A stretch of DNA of 64,000 nt from Roseiarcus fermentans (GCF_003315135.1 NZ_QNRK01000007.1:89967-153966); one strand, 5' to 3'. Counted from the stretch's first letter, positions 45,415-54,015 are shown. Made by a program: numbers and translations. Notes: generated from the sequence alone by a model not told the origin.

Positions 45415-47918
45415 GGCCGCACCGCGGTCAGGCGCACCGCGCCGAGCTTGAACAGCATCGTCATGAACTCCTCGAAATCGAGCCCGTCGTCGGCGAAGCG
45501 GCAGAGCCACAGCGCGGTGAAATCCGCGGCGATCGTCGCGCCCGCCGGCGGCGCCGAGGCCATGACGATCGACGCCGGATACAGATTGGACAGCGTCCAG
45601 CCGCTCGACGGCAGCGCCGCTCCGTCGACGTACACGGCGCCGACGCTGGCGGCGCCTGCGACCGACGCGATCGTCGGCCCGATCGTCAGCACGAGCGGGA
45701 ACGCCGTCGTCGCGCCGTCGCCCGCCCCGAGGATCTGGCCGGCGACGACGGACAGTCCCGGCGGCGCGAACCAGAAGGGCGTCGCCGCGCCGTTCATCGC
45801 CGCGAAGAACCCGGCGATCCGCTGCATCTCCTGTGTCGCTGCGTCCGAGCGGAGGAGATCGAAGTTCAGCTCGAAGCCGATCAGCGGCGCGGCGTAGCGC
45901 GGCCTGCGGCTCGACCGGCCAGCGACCCGATCGGCGATGTCGGTATCGAACCGCGGCCTCGCGCTCAGCGTCGCGCGCAGGGCGTCGAGCGACGGAAAGG
46001 TCGCGAAACTTCCGATCCCCGGCGGCGGGGAGGGCGGCGGCGGCGGCAGCGTCACGCGGCCGGTGATCCAGTCGCCCGTCTGCCAGTTGCCGGCGTCGGC
46101 CCACTGGCCGGACAGGATCGGAAACACCGGGAACGGCCGCGCGTCCCAGTTCCACACGCAGCAGAGCGCGAACTGGACGAGCGGAACGCCGCCCGGCGAC
46201 GTCTCGTTATGGCCGTCGCTGGTCCAGTACTCGTACATCGCCTGGAGCGCGAGGCTGGCGATGGTGTCGTCGCGCAGCGGGGCGTAGCCGCCGCCCGGAA
46301 CCGGCCGCCAGATCGACCAGTACGGCGTCGCGCTCTCGCTCGACTTGGCGTCGAAGAACACGTTCGGCTGGTTGGTTCCCTTGTCCGTCGCCGGATAGCC
46401 GTATTCGATGAAGGCGAGCGGCTTCGATTGCGGCGCCCATTGCGTCGCGGCGCCGCGCGGGATCCAGCCCTGGCCGTCGCCGGCGTCGTAGATCGCCCGG
46501 TGCGGGGACTTCCACCACCAGCGGAACTGCTTGTTGGCGAGCAGCTCCTGGTTGGGCGCGTAGGCCGAGCGAACCTGCGCCAGACGGTCGCCCTGGGCCA
46601 GGGACACGGTGAGGTCGGAGCCGTTGGGGTCGAGGCCCGGTCCGGCGTTGACGCTGTCGCCGTACCACCAGTGGTATTTCTCGCCGCCTTCGATGTTGCC
46701 CTTGAGATAGGGGAGCGCGTACGGCGTCGGCGGACCGGACAGTCCGAGGCCGCTCATGATCGTGGGCGACGGCGGCCAGGCGCCCGAGGGGCGAGGAGCC
46801 AGCCAGCTCCTGGCGTCGAGGCCGCCGTCGCCGGTCGTCCAGTCCGACAGCGGGAGGTAATTGTCGAGACCGACGACATCGATGTTCGTGTCCGCCCAGA
46901 GCGCGTCGAGATGGGGCCATTGCCCGTTCGCGCCGGGGTGCTGAATCCCCATCCAGTCCGACCAGTCGGCCGAATAGGAGACGAGGTTGGCAAGAGCCGC
47001 CGCGTTCTTCGTCAGCCCCTGGCCGTCGAAGATCGTGCGCACGTCGGCCGCCAGCGCCTGAAGCCCGGCGACGAAGGGGTAGTCCCAGACGGCGCAGCCG
47101 TTCGCGTCCGTGGTTCCGGCCGGGGTCCAGGCGGGGCCGCGGATCGTCTCGAGCCCGCGCAGTTCCGAGCCGATCAGGAACAGATTCACGCCGCCGGCGA
47201 TCACGCACAGGTTGGCGTAGTGCAGGATCATCCGGCGATAGGTCCAGTCGCTGAGGCCGCCGGCATAGGCGACGGTCAGGTTGACGGGGTCGCGGACGAA
47301 GTCCGACGGGGCCGCCGATCCGAGGAAGGCGGCGACGGCCGCGGTGGCGGCGCTGGACAGGTCGGGCGAACAGCTGATCCGGCCGCGCCACGGATAGCCG
47401 GCCGCGGTTCCGAGCAGAAACGGATAGAACACGACCTTGAAGCCGCGCGCCTTCAGGTCGCGGATGCAACGGACGATCGACGGGTCGGACGGCGTGCCGC
47501 CGTAGACATAGGAACCGTCGGCCGTCGTCGGAATCGGGATGAGGCCGGGAAAATTCTGCTCGGTGAGGCCCGAAACCATCCAGTGCGACGCGACGGGCGA
47601 CCCGCCGACGATTTCCCACGCCTCGCCGAGCAAATAGGTCGTCGAGGGATAGACGTTGCAGGTCGCCGCGTTTTCCGAGTTGAAGAACCAGGCGCAGACG
47701 ACTGAAACCGTCTGACACTCCGGATGCGCGGCCTGCAACTGGTCGATTGCGTAGGAATAGTCGGTCTTCGAGCCGCCCGGCGCATAGTAGGTGTTGACCG
47801 AGGCTGCGTTGTCGAGCTGGCCGTTCGTGAAGTTATGCCGCGCCGCGGTGTACGGGACCGTGTCGTAGGTCCATTCGCCGGTCGCCGGCAGGAGATGCAC
47901 GCCGCCGATGAAGCCCAT
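45411..47918 (-). CDS. GTA TIM-barrel-like domain fused to a DUF2460 domain
   Basis: An 835-residue protein. Residues about 1-590 resemble the TIM-barrel-like domain of gene transfer agent gp15 (FVRDPVNLTVAYAGGLSDWT, FLIGSELRGLETIRG, SYSADWSDWMGIQHPGANGQ, KPLAFIEYGYPATDKGTNQP). A proline-rich linker (PPPPPSPPPG) follows, then a DUF2460 domain (GDGATTAFPLVL; LWLCRFADDGLDFEEFM). In known gene transfer agents the TIM-like part is joined to the hub instead. The fusion and the second DUF2460 copy mark rearrangement of the tail tip. The TIM part may act on sugars of the capsule or cell wall. Confidence 0.82.
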   Translation of the reverse strand: MGFIGGVHLLPATGEWTYDTVPYTAARHNFTNGQLDNAASVNTYYAPGGSKTDYSYAIDQLQAAHPECQTVSVVCAWFFNSENAATCNVYPSTTYLLGEAWEIVGGSPVASHWMVSGLTEQNFPGLIPIPTTADGSYVYGGTPSDPSIVRCIRDLKARGFKVVFYPFLLGTAAGYPWRGRISCSPDLSSAATAAVAAFLGSAAPSDFVRDPVNLTVAYAGGLSDWTYRRMILHYANLCVIAGGVNLFLIGSELRGLETIRGPAWTPAGTTDANGCAVWDYPFVAGLQALAADVRTIFDGQGLTKNAAALANLVSYSADWSDWMGIQHPGANGQWPHLDALWADTNIDVVGLDNYLPLSDWTTGDGGLDARSWLAPRPSGAWPPSPTIMSGLGLSGPPTPYALPYLKGNIEGGEKYHWWYGDSVNAGPGLDPNGSDLTVSLAQGDRLAQVRSAYAPNQELLANKQFRWWWKSPHRAIYDAGDGQGWIPRGAATQWAPQSKPLAFIEYGYPATDKGTNQPNVFFDAKSSESATPYWSIWRPVPGGGYAPLRDDTIASLALQAMYEYWTSDGHNETSPGGVPLVQFALCCVWNWDARPFPVFPILSGQWADAGNWQTGDWITGRVTLPPPPPSPPPGIGSFATFPSLDALRATLSARPRFDTDIADRVAGRSSRRPRYAAPLIGFELNFDLLRSDAATQEMQRIAGFFAAMNGAATPFWFAPPGLSVVAGQILGAGDGATTAFPLVLTIGPTIASVAGAASVGAVYVDGAALPSSGWTLSNLYPASIVMASAPPAGATIAADFTALWLCRFADDGLDFEEFMTMLFKLGAVRLTAVRP

Positions 47919-47922
47919 CGCC

Positions 47923-49236
47923 TCAGCCTCCCAGACGCTTGAGGCCGAGGCGGGCGCCGTGGCGGACCGCCTCGTCCACCGCCTTCAGCATGGTCGAGCT
48001 GTTGGCCCGCATCCATTGCGAGACGGAGCCCGAGTCGAGCGCCGACACGTGGAGGTTGGTCGTCGGGTGGATGTGCACGGCCCCGCCGCTCGCGCCTCCG
48101 GCGCCCGCGTCGCCGCCGAGCATCGAGCGGAAGGCGCCCGCCTCCGCCGCCGGCATGATCAGCTCGTTGTGGTGGACGAGGGTCAGCATGTCCTGCGGCA
48201 CCTGCCACATGCCGATGTCGGCGGAAGCGACCGAGCCCGCCATGCTGGCGACGCTGGCTTGCGCGGCGGCGGCCGGCGCCGCCGCCGCCGGGCCCATCAG
48301 CGGCGCCAGGAACCCGAACACGCCGGCGAAGGATTCGGCGGCGGACGACAGGATCGAGCGGACCATCGCCGCGCCTTGCGCGGCCATCGACGCGGCCGCG
48401 CCCGCTTGCTCGGCGCCCGTCCGCGCCGCGACCCCGGTGGTCGTCGCGGCCGTCTTCATCGTCTCGCCGATCAGGTGATGCGCGACGGTCTGCTCGGTGT
48501 ATTCGATGAACTTGATCAGCAGGTCCTCGAGGACGGACTTGAAGGCGGTATGCCAGGACTCGGTTCCCGAGAGGAGGCCGTGGAGCTGCCCGTTGAACGC
48601 GCCTTCGATGGTATTGGCGAACGTCTGGTATTCCTGCTGTTGCGCCTGCAGAGCGGACCGGGTCAGCGTGGTCGTCTCGTCGTCGCGCCGGCGCGTCGCC
48701 TCGATGACCATGTCGTCGAGGCGTTGCCGGGCGGCGAGCGACTGGTCGCCGAGCGCCTCGCGCTGCTTCAGCGCGTCGAGCTCGAGCGCGTAAGCTTCCT
48801 GGACCGCCTGCGTCGACAGCGCGAGTTTCTGGCTCTGGGTGATGGCGTAGGCGCGCGCTTCCTCTGCGTAGAGCGCGAGCTTCTGCTTCAGCCCGTCCTC
48901 GATCAGCCGCAGTTCCTCGGTCGCGGCGAGCTGCGCGGCGCGGGTCGCGTCGGCATAGGCCGCGTCGTCGCCGGACTTCAGGGCCGCCGCGGCGCGCGCC
49001 CGATCGGCGGCGAGCGACTGTTCGAGCGACTGGGTCGCGGCGAGCGCGTCGCGATAGGGCTGGAATCGTCCGGCGCTGAAGGCCTGCGCGGAAGCGTTGG
49101 CGAGCGATGCGAGCTGTCCGTTGATCTCGCCGAACGGCGCCGAAAAACTCTGCAGCGCATCCTTCGCCTGGCCGACCCCGGCGACGAAGTCGGCGATCGA
49201 CGCGCTGAAGCTGACGGAGACGTTGGCGTCGGGCAT
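47923..49236 (-). CDS. Phage tail tape measure protein
   Basis: A 437-residue, mostly helical protein: DFVAGVGQAKDALQSFSAPF at the start, long charged helices, a hydrophobic alanine-rich centre (SMAAQGAAMVRSILSS; APAAAAQASVASMAG) and a C-terminal part with DMLTLVHHNELIMPAAEAG. Such proteins set tail length, so a short, GTA-like tail is predicted. ATG at 49236; the open frame upstream is repeat sequence. Confidence 0.85.
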   Translation of the reverse strand: MPDANVSVSFSASIADFVAGVGQAKDALQSFSAPFGEINGQLASLANASAQAFSAGRFQPYRDALAATQSLEQSLAADRARAAAALKSGDDAAYADATRAAQLAATEELRLIEDGLKQKLALYAEEARAYAITQSQKLALSTQAVQEAYALELDALKQREALGDQSLAARQRLDDMVIEATRRRDDETTTLTRSALQAQQQEYQTFANTIEGAFNGQLHGLLSGTESWHTAFKSVLEDLLIKFIEYTEQTVAHHLIGETMKTAATTTGVAARTGAEQAGAAASMAAQGAAMVRSILSSAAESFAGVFGFLAPLMGPAAAAPAAAAQASVASMAGSVASADIGMWQVPQDMLTLVHHNELIMPAAEAGAFRSMLGGDAGAGGASGGAVHIHPTTNLHVSALDSGSVSQWMRANSSTMLKAVDEAVRHGARLGLKRLGG

Positions 49237-49261
49237 GGCGAATCTCCCAGCCTGCTGACTT

Positions 49262-49443
49262 GCGGCATGTATCCTTCTCCCCTTGCGGGAGAAGGCGGCG
49301 CCGTAGGGCGTCGGAAGACGCCGGTCTTTCGACGGTCTACGGCGCCGGATGAGGGGTCCGCGCCGCATCGTGCGCCGAGCGCGAGGCGCCTTGTCGGCGC
49401 CCGACCCTCACCCAACCCCTCTGTCGCAAGAGGAGAGGGGCGC
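49262..49443. repeat. Intergenic palindromic repeat element
   Basis: Between the tape measure and chaperone genes lie GC-rich palindromes: CCTTCTCCC-CTTGC-GGGAGAAGG at the left and CCCCTCT...AGAGG/AGAGGGG at the right, with GGCGCC palindromes between. This resembles dispersed intergenic repeats common in Alphaproteobacteria. A related shorter sequence occurs at 58911-58985 in the same phage. It holds no gene. Confidence 0.65.
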
Positions 49444-49444
49444 C

Positions 49445-50040
49445 TCACAGCGCCCCGGCGGGAAAGGCCGCCTTCAGCTCGGCGACCGTCGGCTGGCTCG
49501 CCGCCGGCGTCTCGCCCGGAGGGCGATACTTGAGCGCCGCCGCGACCAGCCAGTGGGTCGGCGGATGGCGGCGCCATTCGGCCTGGAGGGCGAGGAAGCG
49601 GGGAACGGTGAGTTCGTCGAGCGCGCGCTCCCAGCTCCAGCCGAGATTGGCGACGACGCCCGCGATCAGGGCGTCGTAATCGACTTTCCCATCTCGGGCG
49701 ACGCCTCCGCCGTCGCGTTCGTCGCCGCGCGCAGGCCGGCGGCCCTGGCGACCGAGGGGAAGGCCTGGATCAGGTCGCCGACCGAGAACGGCAGGTCGAG
49801 GAAGTCGGCGAACGTCACGGCCGGATCGACCTGCGCGACCGCGCGCCAGGTCGCCTCGGCGAGGCGCTCGAGGTCGGCCTCGGCGAGCCGCGCCACGGCG
49901 TCGCTCGCCATCGCCGGGCCGCCGGCCGCGACATAGACGTCGTAGAGCGCCGGCTGGATCGCCTTGATCGCCCGGAACGGCAGGTGCGGCAGCGCCCAGC
50001 TCTTGCCGCCGAGCGCGATGGGGAAGGTCTCGTCGCTCAC
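49445..50040 (-). CDS. Phage tail assembly chaperone, made by probable -1 frameshift
   Basis: Frame 0 runs from a GTG at 50040 to a stop at 49666 (124 residues: FPIALGGKSWALPHLPFRAI and on). A second open stretch in the -1 frame runs to 49445 and has no usable start codon. At 49684-49690 the minus strand reads G-GGA-AAG, the same heptamer used by phage lambda genes G and T. Slipping there joins the two frames into about 198 residues (EMGKVDYDALIAGVVANLGW at the joint). The position just before the tape measure gene is exactly where such paired chaperones occur. The GTG overlaps the tail tube stop. Confidence 0.82.
49684..49690 (-). promoter_or_regulatory. Slippery heptamer G GGA AAG for -1 ribosomal frameshifting
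   Basis: The codon phase fits X XXY YYZ exactly: frame-0 codons are ATG GGA AAG, and after the slip GGG AAA GTC. The -1 frame then stays open for 79 codons. A stem-loop just downstream was not worked out. Confidence 0.8.
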
Positions 50041-50771
50041 GCCGCGTCTCCGAAGTTGAACTGGCAGACCTGGCCGGCCGCATTGGCGAAGCACTGAAAG
50101 TCGAGCTCGGGGACGAGGAAGTCCTCGACCTTGGTGCCGAACGACAGCTTTTCGGCGACGCAATTGTAGAGCAGCACCGAGAACTGCTTGCCGGTGCCGG
50201 GGTCGGAGGCGAACAGGTTGGCCGAGAAGGCGATCGACGGGCCGACCAGGGAATTGGCGACCGAGAACGACTCGCCGGTCGCCGAACTCGTGTAGGTGTA
50301 GGAAATCAGCACGACGTTTGCCGAATCCGCGGCCGCGAAGGTGTAGGTTCCGGTGGCGGCGTTGACGGCGTACTGCCCGAGGCTCGGCGCGGAGGCCACC
50401 AGTTTCAGCGGCAGTGCGGTCGCGGCGTAGGTGACGCCGAGATCCGCGACGAAATGCGCGGCGTTGGCGGTGACGTAGGAGGTCGGGGTGGTCGCGCCCG
50501 CCGCCTCGCCGAACTGCGTCAGGGTCTGGCCCGCGGCCGGCGTGACGCCGAAGAACAGCGAGCCGAGCGCCTGGCCGGAGATCCGCGCCATCTTGGCCTT
50601 GCCGGTCATCTTCTTGGTTCCGGCGCCGATCGCGACCGGAAAATTGTACTGCCCGTACAACGCCTTGGTGGTGGTCTGGACGTTGAGGGTCACTTCCTGG
50701 GCGAGGCCGAAATTGATCGGCGCTCCGCCCGCCGGCGTGCCGATCAGCACGCCCGAGCCGAATACGAACAT
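50037..50771 (-). CDS. Phage major tail tube protein
   Basis: A 244-residue beta-rich protein starting MFVFGSGVLIGTPAGGAPIN, with TTTKALYGQYNFPVAIGAGT and KKMTGKAKMARISGQ typical of siphovirus tail tubes. An inserted beta-domain (about residues 107-163, HFVADLGVTYAAT to LISYTYTS) is shared with the connector and hub proteins here. The C-terminus returns to the tube fold (FQCFANAAGQVCQFNF). The ATG at 50771 is the first gene to the left of the cargo island. Confidence 0.82.
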   Translation of the reverse strand: MFVFGSGVLIGTPAGGAPINFGLAQEVTLNVQTTTKALYGQYNFPVAIGAGTKKMTGKAKMARISGQALGSLFFGVTPAAGQTLTQFGEAAGATTPTSYVTANAAHFVADLGVTYAATALPLKLVASAPSLGQYAVNAATGTYTFAAADSANVVLISYTYTSSATGESFSVANSLVGPSIAFSANLFASDPGTGKQFSVLLYNCVAEKLSFGTKVEDFLVPELDFQCFANAAGQVCQFNFGDAA

Positions 50772-50944
50772 GGGGGATCTCCATTTGGGGAAGGGCGCCA
50801 GGAGCGGCGAGGTCGTCGGGATGACGGCGGCTTCCCGGGAGCCGGTACGCCCGGATTCTAAAACGCTTCAATGCGGTTGATCCGCGTGACTTGTATCTTT
50901 ACGCGTGTTAGCCTGCTTCCGGGAAACCCATGGAAGGGCCTGAT

Positions 50945-51199
50945 ATGAAGTCTTTACGGTTAATCGCTTTGATTGGGGCTATCGCCGCGGGGCCTTTCTC
51001 CTGCTACGCGGCCGAGTATACGGTAAGCGGATGGCCTTCCGGAATTTCGGACATTCCCTGCGATGCGTGGAAACATGAGGCAAACGGAAGCTGGTCACTC
51101 ATTGAAACGGTTCATGTTGGCAACGCAACTATGTCAGATTTGAACTTTAACGGTGGCGCAGAAGTAAAAATGGTAGAAAAAAAATGCGGAACTAAGTAG
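50945..51199 (+). CDS. Small secreted protein in cargo island
   Basis: An 84-residue protein with a signal peptide (LIALIGAIAAGPFSCYAAEY) and a short mature part containing two cysteines (DIPCDAWKHE; EKKCGTK). It is read opposite to the virion genes, and its base use is AT-richer than theirs. No family recognised; such genes (morons) are often expressed in the lysogen. Confidence 0.62.
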   Translation: MKSLRLIALIGAIAAGPFSCYAAEYTVSGWPSGISDIPCDAWKHEANGSWSLIETVHVGNATMSDLNFNGGAEVKMVEKKCGTK

Positions 51200-51377
51200 C
51201 CGGCATAATCAGGATTGCTGATGCGCGGTTCGAATTTCGGAAGTTGCAGTTTGAAATGGTTACCTTGCCGTCATAAGCCAATCTTATGGAGCAGTGATTC
51301 TTGGCGTGGGTTGGGGCCGCCTGAACGGAAAACGGCAGAGTTGCGAACGCGGCTACAATCAGAGTCTTGATCTGCAT
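51192..51377 (-). CDS. Small secreted protein in cargo island
   Basis: A 61-residue protein with a signal peptide (TLIVAAFATLPFSVQAAP) and two cysteines (NHCSIRLA; ISNCNFRN). A strong AGGAGA precedes the ATG, which supports it as a real gene. It overlaps the convergent small gene at 50945-51199 by eight bases. The two may have related roles in the periplasm; unknown. Confidence 0.62.
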   Translation of the reverse strand: MQIKTLIVAAFATLPFSVQAAPTHAKNHCSIRLAYDGKVTISNCNFRNSNRASAILIMPAT

Positions 51378-51553
51378 TTCATTCTCCTAGAAGAAGTGTA
51401 ATTTGCAAACGGTCTTTTTTTGACGGCGACGCGTCGAATCAAGTTTGGTTTCGATCATCGCGGCGGCGACTTGATCTCGAGCGCGGGCCGGCCAACCGAA
51501 GCTCCCGCTTCAGCGCGCCAGGATCGCCGCGCCGGCCGCCGTGACGAACTGAT

Positions 51554-51803
51554 GTGAACCGGGGCGAAATATGGCTCGTGTCGCTCGATCCGGTTTCAGG
51601 ACGCGAACAGAGCGGCGGCCGGCCCGAGCAGGCGCGCGCCGCCTCGGCTTCGCGCGGCCGATCGCCGGCATACGCACGATCGGCGTCAGCCGCTGGATCA
51701 ACCGCGAACGCTGGATCTCGCCGCCCGCGGCGGACGCAAGATCGACACGCTGCCGGAAGACACCATGGACGAGGTTCTGACGAGGCTGGCGCCGCTTGCG
51801 TGA
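51554..51803 (+). pseudogene. Decayed MazF/PemK-type toxin
   Basis: The first codons (GTG start, MNRGEIWLVSLDPVSGREQ) are the MazF N-terminus. The last part, in another frame, reads DQPRTLDLAARGGRKIDTLP and ends TRLAPLA-stop, the MazF C-terminus. Between them, most of the core is missing and at least two frame changes occur (one at the TG/GATCAACC junction near 51694). Just upstream, ending at 51557 and overlapping the GTG as ATGTGA, a short tail like a MazE antitoxin end (RRDELM-stop) remains, but no intact antitoxin is seen. The rest of 51378-52000 holds only the promoter region of the protease gene. Confidence 0.75.
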
Positions 51804-52000
51804 ACCGTAAGATGCGGAAGCTGCGGGCTACGAAATTGTCTGGCGGATCGCCTGTGTCGCCAGCTGACGATCGTGGTTTTGAAGGGGAGTAAGCATGATG
51901 CATTCTTACCCTTCAGCAAGTCGTCGCGGAAAAGCAATTGGTAACACCCGTTGCGACTCATATCCCGACGTGCTAGGTGTGTAGTGTTGGAGGGTAGGAC

Positions 52001-53002
52001 ATGTACGACCGCAGATCATTCATCGCGACAGCAGCTGCCTCGGTGCTGCTCCCTTCATTTCCTGCAAGGTCGTATGCCGACAACTCAGCGGTCACAAAAC
52101 TTCCGCCGAAGTTAACGATTAGCCAGCAACTATTGTATACGACTGTTCGCCTATACAATGGAGCAAACAACTCAGAGCAGTTTGGAACCGGATTTTTTTT
52201 CGAATTCCTGAAAGGAAGCGAAGGAGGGGTTCCGGCAATTGTAACTAACCGCCATGTTGCTGAGCAACTGGCCGTTTGTCAATTTGATCTTCACCAAAGC
52301 GCAGGAGATAATGAGCCGGCTTTGATTTCAACTATTCATATAGCTCTTGACGACTTTGCACGAAAGTGGGTTCCTCATCCCACTGAGGACTTAGCGATAA
52401 TCCCGTTGGGGCCAACGCTTAATGAATTGAGAGAAAATGGCCGCTCTCCATTTTTTGTATTACTTGATCATAATATTATTCCTACCGAGGCTCAACTGAA
52501 TCAGCTAAATCCGCTGGAGGCCGTTACAACGGTCGGCTTTCCTGGAAATTTTTACGATAAGAAGCATAATATTCCCCTATTTCACAGTGGAAACACTGCA
52601 AGTGCGCCGTACTTGTATTTCGAGGCCCAGTCGAAGGACCACGACGGTTCTTCACGCAAGAATAGTAAGGTGTTCCTAGTCGATTTCACAACATGGCCTG
52701 GCTCAAGTGGTTCGCCGGTATTCATTTACGATCGAAACGGATATGGGGACAGAAATGGAAATTCCTACCTTGGAAGTTCGCGCCTTCTCTTCGTGGGCGT
52801 GGTTTTCGGTGTAGCGTATCAGCAGTTGGAAGGCGATATCGAAATTCAAAATGCCCCCACTACAATAACCGGGAAAGAGCAGCTAAATGTGCCTACCAAC
52901 GTGGGTGCATGTCTGCTTGCTTCCCAAATACTAGACTTTGATCAAGTTTTGATTGATCAAGGGCTGGTTCCGCCTGAGGGCTATAAACCGGCGGACCGCT
53001 AG
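52001..53002 (+). CDS. Tat-exported trypsin-like serine protease, AT-rich cargo gene
   Basis: A 333-residue protein beginning with a twin-arginine signal (YDRRSFIATAAASVLLPSF). The chymotrypsin-fold triad is visible: His in IVTNRHVAEQL, Asp in HPTEDLAIIPLG and Ser in TWPGSSGSPVFIY. It should act in the periplasm. Its bases are clearly AT-richer than those of all neighbours, and it is read against the virion operon, both signs of recent transfer. In a phage it may attack incoming phage or effectors, or protect the host; this is inference. Confidence 0.85.
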   Translation: MYDRRSFIATAAASVLLPSFPARSYADNSAVTKLPPKLTISQQLLYTTVRLYNGANNSEQFGTGFFFEFLKGSEGGVPAIVTNRHVAEQLAVCQFDLHQSAGDNEPALISTIHIALDDFARKWVPHPTEDLAIIPLGPTLNELRENGRSPFFVLLDHNIIPTEAQLNQLNPLEAVTTVGFPGNFYDKKHNIPLFHSGNTASAPYLYFEAQSKDHDGSSRKNSKVFLVDFTTWPGSSGSPVFIYDRNGYGDRNGNSYLGSSRLLFVGVVFGVAYQQLEGDIEIQNAPTTITGKEQLNVPTNVGACLLASQILDFDQVLIDQGLVPPEGYKPADR

Positions 53003-53207
53003 TGGTCCAAAGTTCCGTCTGGCCGTTCGTCATCGGAAGAACCTCTAAGCCCGACGACCTGGAGTTTGCTAGAGGAACAGAAAAAAGTCCGCTGTTCTCC
53101 GCAATGGCCAAAGAGTTCATGCTAACAGAGAACAGGACCGCAGCACCTATGCTTAGTCGAAAACTCGTCGAACCGAAACGAATTTCACGATTCTCTCTTG
53201 GGGGCAT
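52893..53207 (-). CDS. Possible small secreted protein overlapping the protease 3' end
   Basis: A 104-residue frame with a near-perfect ribosome site (GGAGG, five bases before the ATG) and a signal-like segment (FRLSIGAAVLFSVSMNSLAIA). It overlaps the last 110 bases of the protease gene on the other strand, which weakens the case. A competing plus-strand frame at 53002-53211 has no good ribosome site. No family recognised. Confidence 0.4.
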   Translation of the reverse strand: MPPRENREIRFGSTSFRLSIGAAVLFSVSMNSLAIAENSGLFSVPLANSRSSGLEVLPMTNGQTELWTTSGPPVYSPQAEPALDQSKLDQSLVFGKQADMHPRW

Positions 53208-53426
53208 GTGAGCCTCCGCCAATGCCTGAGCGACGGGTAAAGGGTCTATCGCGCTGAAACCGGGAAAGTACTTGCTGAATGGGATGCTAGAGACAATTGG
53301 CATCTTGCAGCCTCTTTAACAGAGACCCCTTGAGCATTTCTGGATAGCGGACCGACGGGGATGAACGGATCTCATCTCCTTCTGCTATGCCCCCTCAAGG
53401 CGCATTTTGAAAGCTATCAAATGATC

Positions 53427-53496
53427 TCACGGCGCGACCAGCCGCACGCTAACCACCGCCAGTCCGTTGCCGTTGATGTGGCCCGGGTCATGCACC
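53427..53496 (-). pseudogene. Broken 3' end of a second DUF3168 gene
   Basis: The minus strand reads HDPGHINGNGLAVVSVRLVA-P-stop, matching the end of the intact DUF3168 gene at 57148-57582 (RDPGDLDGDGLAVVSVRLVA-P). The DNA of both copies aligns over about 70 bases with roughly a dozen differences, so this is a divergent homologue rather than a fresh copy. No start is present. It marks the left end of the toxin/immunity block. Confidence 0.82.
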
Positions 53497-53529
53497 AAGC
53501 CGCTGTCCTTCAGACGAAGTTGTACGCGG

Positions 53530-54015
53530 TTATCCTGTCAACGAGACGATCGCGCCGTCGAGCTTGGTGATCGACATGGCGATGCCCCCGGCGCCGACAA
53601 CGCTCCAGAGATTGCGGCCGTCCTCGACCCGGATCGGTTCCTGCGCCGCCAGGACGTCGGCGCCGCGACGCTCGGCGACCACCGCCCGGAAAAGGACGAG
53701 CGCCGTCTGTGCGGAAACGAGCGCATCGTTGGCCAGCATGGTGGCGACCACCGACTCGTCGCGGGGAGGGCGGCGCATCGGCCACGGCGTGTCCTCGTCG
53801 AGCGCCCTGAGCACGGCCTCCATCCCCAGTTCGACGGCCTCGTCGCCCTCGAACACGCAGACGTCGATCGTGTCGTCCTCGTCGACGCGGATTTCGACCC
53901 TACGCCCGACCAGCGTGACAAGCAGCGTCACGTCACTCGGGGACAGCCGCCTGACGTCGAAATAGGCCCCGCGCGACTCGAGGAGCTTCATCACCGCGAA
54001 AAGATTGGACGTCAC
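53530..54015 (-). CDS. Two-domain immunity-like protein with C-terminal NTF2-like domain
   Basis: A 161-residue protein from a GTG at 54015 (GAGG nine bases upstream). Residues about 1-75 form a separate small alpha/beta domain (MKLLESRGAYFDVRRLSPSD; VEIRVDEDDTIDVCVFEG), resembling small proteins found beside polymorphic toxins. The rest (SAQTALVLFRAVVAERRGAD; EPIRVEDGRNLWSVVG; ITKLDGAIVSLTG) matches the NTF2-fold immunity family. It is the last of the tandem array. The fused first domain may neutralise a different toxin. Confidence 0.68.
   Translation of the reverse strand: MTSNLFAVMKLLESRGAYFDVRRLSPSDVTLLVTLVGRRVEIRVDEDDTIDVCVFEGDEAVELGMEAVLRALDEDTPWPMRRPPRDESVVATMLANDALVSAQTALVLFRAVVAERRGADVLAAQEPIRVEDGRNLWSVVGAGGIAMSITKLDGAIVSLTG

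Noticed and set aside
51439..51903. Minus-strand frame across the mazF remnant
   Set aside because: No domain; the plus strand has recognisable MazF ends.
53002..53211. Small plus-strand frame after the protease gene
   Set aside because: No ribosome site; the opposite frame has a strong one and a signal-like segment.
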